A stretch of 37,500 bases of DNA from Chondrilla cf. caribensis (GCA_964020155.1 OZ026569.1:480001-517500); one strand, 5' to 3'. Numbered from the stretch's first letter, positions 22,672-37,500 are shown. The notes: generated from the letters alone by a model not told the origin. Numbers and translations: made by a program.

Positions 22672-24500
22672 GTATATTATTATTATTATTATTATTATTG
22701 TTATTAAAGTGCATTGTAGGACAGTTGCCCAAAATAGCACTAAATAAAAAAATTCCAAAAGTTATTTAGTACCTATTTACTAAATTTTAATAGCTCCTTT
22801 CTAGATTTCCACATATTTAGAACAAATCTGGCAATCTTGGGCATTTCCAAACTCTTCAAAATCATGTCACTCTTTTCATCCTCATTCAAGTAGTCAAGAT
22901 TCTCTTCCTCTCTCATCCAAACCCTATGCAAATCAAGCTTTGTGCATATTGTTAAAAAGTGCTTTTCGTCTTCAATTCCCTCTCCACATAATTTGCAAAT
23001 TCTATCATCCCTCTTATTTCCTCTCCATCTACCCATCTCCACTTCCAATTTACAACACCCTGCCCTTAATTCAGCCCCTAATCTCCTACAGGATCTATCC
23101 TCTATGTATACAATCCCTCCCCTGCCTTCCCCAAGTCTATCTCCGCTCTCTGTCAACTCCCTCCTCCGCCATTCTAATTTACTTTTGTTTTTAACTGCTT
23201 CACCCCATTCACCTCTAACAGCTCTCCAAATACTAGATCTTACTATTGAATCAACTTGATAATTATTCAATCCCTCGAATAACTTTGCTCTTATCTCATG
23301 CTCTTCTACCCCAAACCATAATGCAAATTTCCTAATCCCTATTCCCCAATCACGATCTTCCCAAGTCGATCTAACTATTTTCTTTATCAGTCTGTTATCT
23401 CCCATTCTTTCAATCTTCATCCACAATCTGAAGGCCCGTAACTGAATTTCCCACCTAATTGGCAACCATCCTGCTTCTAGTTCTAAAGCTGTGATTGGAA
23501 ATTTTGAATGTACTCCCAAGAAATTTCGAATCGCTGTCAATTGTACTCTTTCTAATTGTTTACCATGCTTTCCCATTAACCCCCACACTTCACAACCATA
23601 CATCATACTTGGTAGAACTAGACTCGTGAATAATTTGGAAAATGACCTCCATCCTATCTGTCCTATTTGTCTTTTCATTCTTATTACCTCGTATAAAGCC
23701 TTCCTTCCCTTATTCAATGCCTCACTAATCATTGCTTTGTCTTCTAAAAATTCATTCAATACTACCCCAAGATATTTGTAAGATTGTGTTGTCTGAATTA
23801 TTTGTTCTCCAATTTTGAAGACACATCTGGTTTGTTCTGTCTTTTTCCTTCTAAAATGTATTACATTACATTTCTCAACATTCACTTTCAGATCACAAAC
23901 CTTACACCACTCATTAACCACATCAAAAGCTTTATTCAAATTATCATCACTATCAGCAAAAATTGCAAGATCATCTGCATATAATAGCCCTGGTACTTTT
24001 GTAACTTCATCCACTTTAACTCCAAGCCCATTATCTTTTAAAAGTTGTGGTAATTCATTTATATACAAACTAAACAACAAGGGAGATAGTACGCATCCTT
24101 GGCGTAGGCCAGATTGTACACAAAAAGACTTCCCACATTCCTCCCCAAGCTTCACAGTACATTTCACGTCTTCATAAATCGATTGCATACATTCTAACAA
24201 TTTGCCTTTGATTCCCATTTTCCCCAACTTATCCCATAATTTGTCTCTGTTGACTGAATCATATGCCTTCTGTAAATCAATAAAGCCACACCTTAGACCA
24301 TCCCCTACTTTCGAGTACTTTGATCCCAGCAACGATAACATCAAAATATTATCTACACACCCCCTACCCTTTCTAAAACCATTCTGTTCCTCACATAATA
24401 ACCCATTTGATTCCGCTACCTTAATGAGCCTATTTTTCACAACTGTACAGAATATCTTATATACAACCGAAAGTACACTAATACCTCCACTGCAATACAG
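22672..24500 (-). mobile_element. 5'-truncated LINE (non-LTR retrotransposon)
   Basis: A minus-strand element with a 3' tail of about eight ATT/AAT repeats (22674-22700), about 70 bases of 3' UTR and an intact reverse-transcriptase frame. Homology starts abruptly at the GGISVLSVVYK motif, so the N-terminal endonuclease half is missing, as is usual for LINE insertions. No clear target-site duplication was found. It ends about 170 bases before the start codon of the first CHSY gene. Confidence 0.85.
22773..24500 (-). CDS. LINE reverse transcriptase (N-terminally truncated ORF2)
   Basis: The open frame runs from just after a stop at 24503 to the stop at 22773, about 575 codons. GTG at 24440 is not a real start; the coding frame extends past it to the GGISVLSVVYK block. 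Reverse-transcriptase motifs are in order: EEQNGFRKGRGCVDN, FIDLQKAYDSVN, GLRQGCVLSPLLFSLYIN, LLYADDLAIFAD (catalytic YADD about 150 residues from 24440) and SYKYLGVVLN. A CxxC-x8-H-x4-C type motif near residue 490 (CKLCGEGIEDEKHFLTIC) is the zinc knuckle commonly found at LINE C-termini. The frame has no internal stop, so the insertion looks young, but without its endonuclease it cannot move by itself. Confidence 0.85.
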   Translation of the reverse strand: MYCSGGISVLSVVYKIFCTVVKNRLIKVAESNGLLCEEQNGFRKGRGCVDNILMLSLLGSKYSKVGDGLRCGFIDLQKAYDSVNRDKLWDKLGKMGIKGKLLECMQSIYEDVKCTVKLGEECGKSFCVQSGLRQGCVLSPLLFSLYINELPQLLKDNGLGVKVDEVTKVPGLLYADDLAIFADSDDNLNKAFDVVNEWCKVCDLKVNVEKCNVIHFRRKKTEQTRCVFKIGEQIIQTTQSYKYLGVVLNEFLEDKAMISEALNKGRKALYEVIRMKRQIGQIGWRSFSKLFTSLVLPSMMYGCEVWGLMGKHGKQLERVQLTAIRNFLGVHSKFPITALELEAGWLPIRWEIQLRAFRLWMKIERMGDNRLIKKIVRSTWEDRDWGIGIRKFALWFGVEEHEIRAKLFEGLNNYQVDSIVRSSIWRAVRGEWGEAVKNKSKLEWRRRELTESGDRLGEGRGGIVYIEDRSCRRLGAELRAGCCKLEVEMGRWRGNKRDDRICKLCGEGIEDEKHFLTICTKLDLHRVWMREEENLDYLNEDEKSDMILKSLEMPKIARFVLNMWKSRKELLKFSK

Positions 24501-24672
24501 TTATGGAAATCTCGAATCGGCAGGTCCTTCATTGAGTCTGACTGAACCCTATTATTACGTATGTAGGCGTGGCCTGAGTAAATCGCAGTGTCCAGACTAC
24601 AATATTTATCAGATTATGGGTGCGTGTTTATATTGGGGAGAACCGATATAATAATCTCAATTTATGTAGAAG
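24501..24672 (+). promoter_or_regulatory. 5' flank of CHSY-type gene 1
   Basis: Only about 170 bases separate the LINE from the ATG at 24673. The stretch includes GGCGTGGCC and an AT-rich part (GTTTATATTGGGG, GATATAATAATC) that could hold initiation signals. The assignment rests on position only. Confidence 0.3.
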
Positions 24673-27314
24673 ATGAGTTCTAAAGCCTTATTGGCCTTGT
24701 CGCCGATCAGTTTTCTCATGGTAGGAGTGCTCTTTGGATCTTTATTATCTCACCTAATACATTATGCCGTATTCCGATGCGCAAGATGCGACCAAACTTG
24801 CTCGAATATTCCGAATGTTTATATTCCTATTCTAACGGACTTCCACGAGAAAGGGGAACTGGATGCGGACACGGACGAATGTGAAGACATAAGAACGCGC
24901 CTGAAACACCTTCAGCAGTTGACGACGGGTGGCGGAGTGGCGCAGCTCCTTCCGGCTGCCGACCCTCACCGACCTTCAACTCGAGACTCAGTGGAGGAAT
25001 ACATCAACCCCTCCAATCCGGTGGGAAACACGGAGGTCGTAGAAGTGGCATCAGTGTCGCTGAAGCAGGAATATCGTCCCAGGAAGGGTTTATTCGTCGG
25101 CGTCATGACCGCTCAAAAATATATCGGTACTAGAGCCTTCGCTGTCTACGGTACTTGGGGCATAGAAGTGGACAAGATTAGCTTTTACGTTGGTGAAGAC
25201 TGCAAGATCTCAGAATACCAGTCAATCCTACCAATAGTTAAGATGAATGGTGTCCCTGACAATGTATACCCTCCTCAACGCAAGGTCTTTCGCATGCTCA
25301 AACACATGCACGACAATTTCATTGATGACTACGATTGGTTCATGAGAGCAGATGACGATGTTTATGTCCGTAGTGGAGAATTGAAATCATTACTCATGCG
25401 ACTGAATCCCTCAGAAATGATTTACTTCGGGAGGCCTGGATCGGGCAAGCTGGAAGATGTTCAGCGCCTCAAACTCCTCCCACATGAACAATACTGTATG
25501 GGTGGCCCAGGTGTCATCTTCAGCAACGCAGCTCTGAGAGCCCTTGTGCCCCATATAGATGACTGTCTGGAAGCCATCGATTATTATAACAAGTTCATGA
25601 ATTCTCAGTGGTATGATGAAGACGTCGAGTTGGGGAGGTGTGCAAGTCGAAAATTGGGCTTGCAGTGTTCGAGTTCTTCAGAGGTGAGTAAAGTAGTTAA
25701 TCTTTTCTGTTTTTGATGTCTAACTGGAGTCTATGTTAAAAGAATTTTGATATATGAAGTCTATGTAGTTGATTTACTATATAGTTAAGTAAATTATGTA
25801 CAGTAGGACACTCACTAGTGTATATTACGGTACCTTTAGCAGTGTACGTACGTACATGGTGTGAATAAATTGATGTACGTTATATACATCACTGGTTGAA
25901 GCCAAAACGGCCCTTGACCTCAGCATGAAATGACAGAATCAATCATGCATTTGGCAGACAATATTTGTGCCAAGCTTGTGTGTACATGGAGTGATAAAGG
26001 TGATTGTGGGTATGTGTATGGAATATTTAGATAATACAAAGTTGTGAATAAGTGTATAAAAAGTTTAAACATTTGCCATGACTGGGTGTTTGGTTCATTG
26101 TAGATTCGGAATCTTTTGCTCTATGACTATGGTGCTTTATCATTAAAGCCCAGCACATTGTGGAGCAGTCCCAAGTTACGACAGGCCATCTCAATACATC
26201 CAGTGAAGAATCCGGACAACATGCACGCAATTCACCACTTCTACAAAACTTTAGACATGCAGAAACTGCAGAGCGAGGGTAGACTGGCACAGGAATTAGC
26301 AGTCCAGACCTGTCAGCAACTTCCTGAGGATCTTCGCTACAATAACCCCAAATGCAACCCTCCACCTAGCAACTGTGATGCCCTACCAGACCCAGTGTGT
26401 AAGATGGTTCCACGCTCCTCGTTACCACACATCTATCGTCCTCAGAACCTGGAGGAGATTCCATTGTGGCTGCATTTTGATTACAAGTATATTTACAATG
26501 TTGACGTCAATGAGCCACGCCTCCACCTGGGCGGGGAGATGGCCAAAGACGTAGAAGCTGTGACCAGACAAGCCGTACAGATTCTAGTGAAACGAGGCAT
26601 GGAGGTGAATTTTGAGAAAGTTGTGAATGGTTTTGTGCGGTACGATGGACTACATAGAAGGGAGTATATAGTGGACCTCTTGTTCAGCACTTACAATTCC
26701 ACTCGAATGTTAACGAAGAGATTGTCTATTGTCCAACCACTGACCAGTAAATATGTGATTCAACCACAGGAAGCAAGTGACAAGGATCGTCTGTTCCTAG
26801 TGGTCCCTCTGTTCAACGTCCAGGGTCGTTTCACTATGTTCATGGTCAAATACGAAAACACTGTGTTGAAGATCAAGGAGAACCTGGAGATGCTTCATCT
26901 CTGGTTGGTTGTGTTTGGATCAAAAGATGTTGAGTACATCCGCGAAGTCCTGGAACAATACCAACTAAAGTACCCAACTGCCAAGTTCACCATTATCGAA
27001 GGAAAAGGTGAATTTGCAAGAGGACTGGCCATACACCAGGGTATCAATGTACTCGGTGACAATAGCCTCATCTTCATCTGCGATGTGGACCTAGACATCC
27101 ATCCGGAATTCTTCCAACGCTGTGCTCGAAACACTCTCAGAGGAAAACGTGTCTATTACCCAATGTTCTTCAAACTGTACAACAAAAAGTATACCGGTGA
27201 TAACGACACCACCCATGTGGTTGAGATGACGCGCAAACAGGGTCACTGGGCCAGTTATTCATATGGCATGCTGTGTATATACAAATCAGATTACATTGCT
27301 TCGGGTGAGTTCAG

Positions 27315-27399
<85 letters not shown>

Positions 27400-27811
27400 T
27401 TCTAATGCAATCATGCACCTATGAGAATAAACTAGAGTAGTATGATATCTTTATGTTGGACTGATTAATTTATCTGTGGTCTGGTGATGGTTGGCTGTCC
27501 ATTTTCAGTCTACTCATTGTTTTGTCTTGCATTGTTCAGGTGGATTCAACACAGGCATTCAGGGATGGGGTGGTGAGGATGTGGACCTCTATATAAAGGT
27601 TATCAAGACGGGGATTGAGGTCCTCCGCACTCCTGATCCCGGACTGGTTCATCGCTGGCACCCCAAGAAGTGCTCAACTAATCTGGACAAGACACAGTAC
27701 CTGGATTGTATGTATTCCAAAGCAGAGAGCTTTGCTGATCGCGAGGAACTATCCCTGTATGTGAAGCATCTTGAGAAGCAGGTTTCCCTCGCTGATCAGT
27801 CCCAAGTATAG
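24673..27811 (+). CDS. Chondroitin sulfate synthase, tandem copy 1 (CHSY-type, bifunctional)
   Basis: Exons 24673-25683, 26104-27304 and 27540-27811 join in phase to give 827 residues, close to vertebrate CHSY1 (802). Residues about 11-33 form a hydrophobic signal anchor, as in type II Golgi enzymes, followed by a stem. The first catalytic domain (GLFVGVMTAQ, FAVYGTWG, RADDDVYVR with DDD at 227-229, YCMGGPGVIFS, EDVELGRC) is a fringe-like beta3-glucuronyltransferase. The second (FICDVDLDI with DVD at about 664, YYPMFFKLYN, GHWASYSYGMLCIY, GWGGEDVDLY about 746, DPGLVHRWHPKKC) is a beta4-GalNAc-transferase. Together they would alternate GlcA and GalNAc to build chondroitin. The ATG was chosen because it starts the anchor. 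The neighbour at 29146 is its recent duplicate. Intron 2 carries a long (GT)n. Confidence 0.92.
27318..27399. repeat. (GT)n microsatellite in intron 2 of CHSY copy 1
   Basis: About 40 GT units begin 13 bases after the GTGAGT donor at 27305. The equivalent intron of copy 2 has its own tract at 32483-32565. Confidence 0.95.
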
Positions 27812-27977
27812 CATTGAAAATATTGTACAGATGGAAATGTGATTTTATTTTTGACATCAATCTGCTAGTCACCAAATGTATCGCCTTTTTTTGATCCATG
27901 CTAGTTGAGCGCACTCAGTGCAAAACAGGTATCAATTTTTAAAATCTATTTTTAAATTATAACAAGGGATCTGCAAG

Positions 27978-28091
27978 GGTCAACATGTTGATGGAAGGTT
28001 CAGGTTGGTGCTGTGTATATTATATGCCAGGGATTACGTATCTCCAGAAGCCAAGCTATCAAATGGAATTTTATGGGCGGGATGGGGTTGT
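27978..28091 (+). pseudogene. Decayed glycosyltransferase exon fragment (CHSY/CHPF family)
   Basis: The stretch resembles 12298-12445 of the CHPF-like gene. Both start CAACATGTTGA, then a GGTTC block. After a deletion of about 55 bases, the fragment has TGCTGTGTATAT, a GCC/CGGGATTA-like block, TCTCC and GGGATGGGG in the same order. The gene encodes MLCIYARDYLRTLGYK and GWGEE here; the fragment is shifted and lacks flanking exons. This suggests a third family member once stood between the two CHSY copies. The similarity was judged by eye. Confidence 0.55.
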
Positions 28092-28759
28092 ACCAAAAGT
28101 AATGATTTGCTTATTCTTTTTTAAAACTATTTCAAGTTTTGTTGTGTTTTCGAATTTTGTAACTATCCCTAACCACATCACTTTCTTTGATCAGTATATA
28201 CCATGTCAGTGTTATGACGTGATGTAGTAATAATGTATGGTATAATTATGAAACTCATGTTAGCACCACAGGAGTACATACAACTAGACCTGGTTATGCA
28301 ACCCTAGTTAACTAATAATTGCAAAGCAGAATTACTTTGGCTCCTTGATATTCTGATAGTCTTTGAAGTGCACCTTGATTCATTAACAAGCCTTTTAGTG
28401 AGGTTATCTAGATCCAGTTAGATGTTTCTGGTGCATAATTGTCTCTCCAAGATCAAAGTACTTCAACAGGCCATCCCGGCGTCAGAGGGAATATGGTATT
28501 CTCATAAATTCCAAATTCTCCATCCATTATCCCCTATTAAAATTATGTATCCCCATAGGGAATCCTGTATAGCTACCCCTTATCAACCATGGCCAGTGAA
28601 AGTTTATCCAATGCCATAATCACTAGTGAAGTGCTTCGTGTACAGGCCTACATCTTATAGTAAATTGTAAATCTAATTTCCTTTTGGTAATAGCTACAAT
28701 GTAGGTGTTGCAAAGAAAACAATCTTTATGGTAGTTGGAAGATTATAAAATATTTCCAT
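28092..28759. other. Intergenic spacer, no gene seen
   Basis: AT-rich sequence with short open frames only and no recognisable repeat or domain. Confidence 0.5.
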
Positions 28760-28956
28760 AAAAAGGGTCACCCACCCATGGTCAGCTTTGCAGGGACTTT
28801 CCACAGAAATGTGTGTTTGGTCACTGTGCAAAACTGCGCTACTTATACTTACACCATAGACCCTAGATACATACTTAGCTACACAAAGTGTACATGGAAA
28901 AATTATTTTAAAAATCGTCCGCTTCGGGATTCGAACAAGTCGACCTGGAGCCTGCC
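28760..28956 (-). repeat. tRNA-derived SINE, copy 5 (decayed, reversed)
   Basis: In complement it contains CAGGCTCCAGGTCG, a B box GTTCGAATCCC, then after a divergent and shortened middle CTGTGGAAAGTCCCTGCAAA and GGGTGACCC with an A/T tail. It has the same order as SINE copies 1-4 but is much diverged. It lies about 190 bases upstream of the start codon of CHSY copy 2. Confidence 0.65.
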
Positions 28957-29145
28957 ACATATCCGCTGCAATTCATTGTGAATGATCTGCTTCAAGAGTG
29001 TTAAATGAAGGCTTCTTTAGTATACAGTCTATGCGCCTGGTCGTGAGCAGGGTAGAGTGTAAACCTATGATTACTGAATGGGCGTGGTCCGGACAATTTT
29101 TCTATTGTCTCATATTCGACGGAGCGAGTCCGATGTTGGTAGAGG

Positions 29146-32100
29146 ATGGGGTCTTCAAAACCCTCTTTCGTCTTGTCTTCGGTCAGCTTTCTCATGGTAG
29201 GAACTGTACTGGGATCTCTGCTGTCTCACGCCATACATTATGCAATTGTTCGATGTATTACTTGTGACGAGACGCGGGCGGATTCTCTAACCCTGAATAT
29301 TCGAAGCCTAACGGACTTCCACGAGAAAGGGGAGCTCGATGCGGACACGGACGAATGTGAAGACATAAGAACGCGCCTGAAACACCTTCAGCAGTTGACG
29401 ACGGGTGGCGGAGTGGCGCAGCTCCTTCCGGCTGCCGACCCTCACCGACCTTCAACTCGAGACTCAGTGGAGGAATACATCAACCCCTCCAATCCGGTGG
29501 GAAACACGGAGGTCGTAGAAGTGGCATCAGTGTCGCTAAAGCAGGAATATCGTCCCAGGAAGGTTCTATATGTCGGCGTCATGACCGCTCAAGAATATAT
29601 CGGTACTAGAGCCTTCGCTGTCTACGGTACTTGGGGCATAGAAGTGGACAAGATTAACTTTTACGTGGGTGAAGACTGTAAGATCTCAGAATACCAGTCG
29701 ATCCTACCGATTGTCAAGTTGAATGGTGTCCCTGACAATGTATACCCTCCTCAACGCAAGGTCTTTCGCATGCTCAAACACATGCACGACAATTTCATTG
29801 ATGACTACGATTGGTTCATGAGAGCAGATGACGATGTTTATGTCCGTGGAGGAGAATTGAGGTCTTTACTCATGCGACTAAATCCCTCAGAAAAGATTTA
29901 CTTTGGGAGGTCTGGATCGGGCAAGCTGGAAGATGTTCGACGTTTGAAGCTCCTCCCACACGAGCGATACTGTATGGGTGGCCCAGGTGTCATCTTCAGC
30001 AACGCAGCTCTGAGAGCCCTTGTGCCCCATCTTGAAGACTGTCTGGAAGCCATCGAATATTATAACAAGTTCACAGAATCTCCCTGGTATAACGAAGATG
30101 TCGAGTTGGGGAGGTGTGTCAGCCGTAAAGTGGGCGTGCAGTGTTCAACTTCTGTAGAGGTCAGTGTGTATAGATATTGTAGCTAATCCTAATCCTCAAC
30201 TAGTGTGTGTACAGTAGGACCTCTACTAGTGTGTGTACAGTAGGACCTCTACTAGAGTGTGTACAGTAGGACCTCTACTAGTGTGTGTACAGTGGGACCT
30301 CTACTAGTGTGTGTACAGTGGGACCTCTACTAGTGTGTTTACTGTAGGACCTCTACTAGTGTGTGTACAGTGGGACCTCTACTAGTGTGTGTACAGTGGG
30401 ACCTCTACTAGTGTGTGTACAGTGGGACCTCTACTAGTGTGTGTACAGTAGGACCTCTACTAATATGTGTACAGTAGGACCTCTACTAGTGTGTGTACAG
30501 TAGGACCTGTACTAGTGTGTGTACAGTGGGACCTCTACTAGTGTGTGTACAGTAGGACCTCTACTAGTGTGTGTACAGTAGGACCTCTACTAGTGTGTGT
30601 ACAGTGGGACCTCTACTAGTGTGTGTACAGTAGGACCTCTACTAGTGTGTGTACAGTAGGACCTCTACTAGTGTGTGTACAGTGGAACCTCCACTAGTGT
30701 GTGTACAGTGGGACCTCCAATAGTGTATGTACAGAAGGACCTCTACTAGTGTGTGTACAGTAGGACATCTACTAGTATGTGTACAGTAGGACCTCTACTA
30801 GTGTGTGTACAGTAGTATTCACATACCCCCTTTGATGTATGCTGTACAAGTGTATACGTATAGTGTATCACACATCTCTTACAAGGTATCATGTATGTAA
30901 CCACACTGCACTGAACACCTGCATACACTAAATGTTCAAGGGTATCACGTCATACAGTAGTGTCTTCAGTTTAGTGAACCCATAGGAGATAAGGAGCAAG
31001 TTCATGTCTTTTTTTACTTTTCGGTGCCTTTGATCCATCCAGCACCCTACAAATTCCTCCAATATTCTTCAACACTTCTTAACATGACAATAGTTAGGAA
31101 GTGTTGCACAAGTTAGTTGTACTTCCCCTAACCCTTGTGGCTCCTACAACTATGTATGGTACATATACATACGTATGATATGCATGCAGGGGTACATATT
31201 ATGTACCGTGTAAGTTGGAAAATTGTTATTTTACATTCACCGTGAATGTGAACATTTATTTTGTTGTAGATTCGGAATCTTCTGCTTTATGACTACGACT
31301 CCTTAGCCTTGAAGCCCAGCACATTGTGGAGCAGTCCCAAGTTACGACAGGCCATCTCAATACATCCAGTGAAGAATCCGGACAACATGCACGCCGTTCA
31401 CCACTTCTACAAAACTCTGGACATGCAGAAACTGCAGAGCGAGGGTAGACTGGCACAGAAAATAGCAGTCCAGACCTGTCAGCAACTTCCTGAGGATCTT
31501 CGCTACAATAACCCCAAATGCAACCCTCCACCTAGCAACTGTGATGCCCTACCAGACCCAGTGTGTAAGATGGTTCCACGTTCCTCGTTACCACACATCT
31601 ATCGTCCTCAGAACCTGGAGGAGATTCCATTGTGGCTGCATTTTGATTACCGCTACATTCACCAAGTTGATGTTAATGAACCACGCCTTCTATTGGGTGG
31701 GGAGATGGCCAAAGACGTAGAAGCTGTGACCAGACAAGCCGTACAGATTCTAGTGAAACGAGGAATGGAGGTGAATTTTGAGAAAGTTGTGAACGGTTTT
31801 GTGCGGTACGACGGACTACATAGAAGGGAGTATATAGTGGACCTCTTGTTCAGCACTTACAATTCCACTCGAATGTTAACGAAGAGATTGTCCATTGTCC
31901 AACCACTGACCAGTAAATATGTGATTCAACCACAGGAAGCAAGTGACAAGGATCGTCTGTTCCTAGTGGTCCCTCTGTTCAACGTCCAGGGTCGTTTCAC
32001 TATGTTCATGGTCAAATACGAAAACACTGTGTTGAAGATCAAGGAGAACCTGGAGATGCTTCATCTCTGGTTGGTTGTGTTTGGATCAAAAGATGTTGAG

Positions 32101-32486
32101 TACATCCGCGAAGTCCTGGAACAATACCAACTAAAGTACCCAACTGCCAAGTTCACCATTATCGAAGGAAAAGGTGAATTTGCAAGAGGACTTGCCATAC
32201 ACCAGGGTATCAATGTACTCGGTGACAATAGCCTCATCTTCATCTGCGATGTGGACCTAGACATCCATCCGGAATTCTTCCAACGCTGTGCTCGAAACAC
32301 TCTGAGAGGAAAACGTGTCTATTACCCAATGTTCTTCAAACTGTACAACAAAAAGTATACCGGTGATAACGACACCACTCATGTGGTTGAGATGACGCGC
32401 AAACAGGGTCACTGGGCCAGTTATTCATATGGCATGCTGTGTATATACAAATCAGATTACATTGCTTCGGGTGAGTTCAGTTGTGT

Positions 32487-32553
<67 letters not shown>

Positions 32554-33001
32554 TGTGTGTGTGCGCTCTCCACTTGGGCCATTGTGCAATCATCTACGAG
32601 GTCAAAATGGAGCATTTAGTCTTGCTATGCTAGTCTAGCTCGAGTTCATCAGGATATCTTTGTTGGTATCTGTTCTTGGTTAACAACCTGTCGAGTGTGT
32701 ACCTGGGTATTTTGTCTTGCATTGTTTAGGTGGATTCAACACAGGCATTCATGGATGGGGTGGTGAGGATGTGGATCTCTATATAAAGGTTATCAAGACG
32801 GGGATTGAGGTCCTCCGCACTCCTGATCCCGGACTGGTTCATCGCTGGCACCCCAAGAAGTGCTCAACCAATCTGGACAAGACACAGTACCTGGATTGTA
32901 TGTATTCCAAAGCAGAGAGCTTTGCTGATCGCGAGGAACTATCCCTGTATGTGAAGCATCTTGAGAAGCAGGTTTCCCTCGCTAAACAATCCCGACTATA
33001 G
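29146..33001 (+). CDS. Chondroitin sulfate synthase, tandem copy 2 (CHSY-type, bifunctional)
   Basis: Exons 29146-30159, 31270-32470 and 32730-33001 join in phase to give 828 residues. Domain order and catalytic residues equal those of copy 1: an N-terminal signal anchor (about residues 11-33), DDD at 228-230 in RADDDVYVR, DVD at about 665 in FICDVDLDI, GWGGEDVDLY near the C-terminus. The first about 53 residues differ markedly from copy 1, then long blocks are identical. In exon 2 only ten amino-acid changes are seen among 400, none of them after GGEMAKDV. Intron 1 is longer than in copy 1 (1,110 versus 420 bases) and holds a 26-bp minisatellite. An ATTAAA at 33147 may be the polyadenylation signal. 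It probably makes the same enzyme, possibly with different expression, since the upstream flank is not shared. Confidence 0.92.
30195..30815. repeat. 26-bp minisatellite in intron 1 of CHSY copy 2
   Basis: About 24 units of ACTAGTGTGTGTACAGTAGG + ACCTCT, with GTGGG alternating with GTAGG. The core TACAGTGGGACCTCT matches, in complement, the GGTTCCACTGTA core of the 43-bp satellite at 2715-5749. Confidence 0.95.
32483..32565. repeat. (GT)n microsatellite in intron 2 of CHSY copy 2
   Basis: A GT tract with two ATGT interruptions, directly after the GTGAGTTCAGTT donor sequence that both CHSY copies share. Confidence 0.95.
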
Positions 33002-33623
33002 TGTATGATGTTCACAAATATCTATCATTGAAAACTCGTGATATTCATTTTATAAATATCTTCTTTATCCTTTGTACATGCTTAATTACTTTTTGGTTGT
33101 CACTAATACGTACGTGCTGTTAATTGCGCCTATTTAAAGTCGAATAATTAAAACAGAAGGAGTGCCTATTGCAATCCGCGAACGTAAAATCTACCCCCTG
33201 CTTTAGCCGGGCTTCAACGCCTAGCTGATGAAAATGCAATTATGCGGCAAACGAAGTCATCGAGTTAGTAACCTATTTCTGATATCTAGTGTCGGTCAAC
33301 TTCGAAAGTGATTCGTACAAACCGTAGCTCACAGCTTCGTACAAATTTGACGTCCTACGGCTTTCCGCGTACACTCGGGACCATTTCTCTGCTGCCGAAT
33401 GGTTGGTTCGTGCCTACGTCACCAATGACCACGTGATGCAATTATTTTTGAGGTCCCGCCCTACAGGCATCCGCCCAATTTATTGTCGAAGACGAATACG
33501 AGCTTCGACCTCGTTCACTCAGCTTTGTGATGAAGAGGTTCTTTATTGTCTGAAGCATTACACTCCATATTAGGTCAGTGGAAAGCGAGTTCAGTTGAAG
33601 TCTGCGAAATAAGTTTCGGAAAG
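33002..33623 (+). promoter_or_regulatory. Probable promoter region of the ankyrin gene
   Basis: After an AT-rich 3' flank of CHSY copy 2, the sequence from about 33170 becomes richer in CpG. It carries TGACGTC (CRE-like) at 33348-33354, CCAAT at 33422-33426 and an E-box CACGTG at 33430-33435, 190-280 bases before the start codon at 33624. Motif matches of this size arise by chance, so the call rests mainly on position. Confidence 0.4.

Positions 33624-37445
<3,822 letters not shown>

Positions 37446-37500
<55 letters not shown>
37446..37500. repeat. (GT)n microsatellite starting at a splice donor
   Basis: The intron after the exon ending at 37445 opens directly as GTGTGTGTGT and continues to the window end. 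Confidence 0.9.

Noticed and set aside
22538..22732. Poly-Asn minus-strand frame
   Set aside because: It arises from the (ATT)n tail of the LINE and the poly-G run of the duplicated flank.
33546..33623. Upstream extension of the ankyrin protein from a TTG at 33546
   Set aside because: There is no ATG in this stretch; the first in-frame ATG is 33624 with a suitable AAG context.

Overview
The window is nuclear DNA from an invertebrate animal. Its genes have spliced exons with GT-AG borders, and it carries long (CA)n/(GT)n tracts, tRNA-derived SINEs, two non-LTR-type reverse-transcriptase elements and minisatellites. Gene content (chondroitin synthase family, ankyrin-repeat protein, NBR1-like autophagy receptor, SRP54) is metazoan. 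The retroelement type and compact introns would fit a sponge or another early-branching animal, but this is an inference; no species-specific marker is visible.

Layout. 1-2.7 kb: repeats, a near-perfect hairpin and no convincing gene. 2.7-5.75 kb: a 43-bp satellite of about 70 units. 6.2-9.6 kb: an apparently full-length retrotransposon on the minus strand, flanked by a 14-bp target-site duplication and inserted in a 21-bp minisatellite. 10.15-12.7 kb: a chondroitin-polymerising-factor-like glycosyltransferase (plus strand, first exon not found). 13.4-22.6 kb: a minus-strand patchwork in which three copies of a broken ankyrin exon each lie next to a (CA)n tract and the 3' part of another gene (an unknown tail, an NBR1-like LIR/UBA tail, the SRP54 C-terminus), mixed with SINEs and an older repeat. 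22.7-24.5 kb: a 5'-truncated LINE (minus). 24.67-27.81 and 29.15-33.0 kb: two complete, almost identical chondroitin synthase (CHSY-type) genes in tandem, with a decayed glycosyltransferase exon between them. 33.6 kb to the end: the first exons of an ankyrin-repeat gene that runs off the window.

How the genes relate. The CHPF-like gene has lost the acidic triad of its first glycosyltransferase domain, while the two CHSY-type genes keep both DDD and DVD motifs. In animals, CHSY and CHPF proteins work together in the Golgi to polymerise the GlcA-GalNAc backbone of chondroitin, so this looks like a local cluster of the chondroitin polymerase. The two CHSY copies match almost perfectly inside exons, but their introns, N-termini and some exon patches differ, which points to recent gene conversion.

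The most unusual structure is that the 3-kb satellite, a 26-bp array inside a CHSY intron, a 55-bp array and two small MITE-like sequences all share one transposon-end-like core (TACAGTGGRACCTCT or its complement). All comparisons were done by eye; no database search was run.
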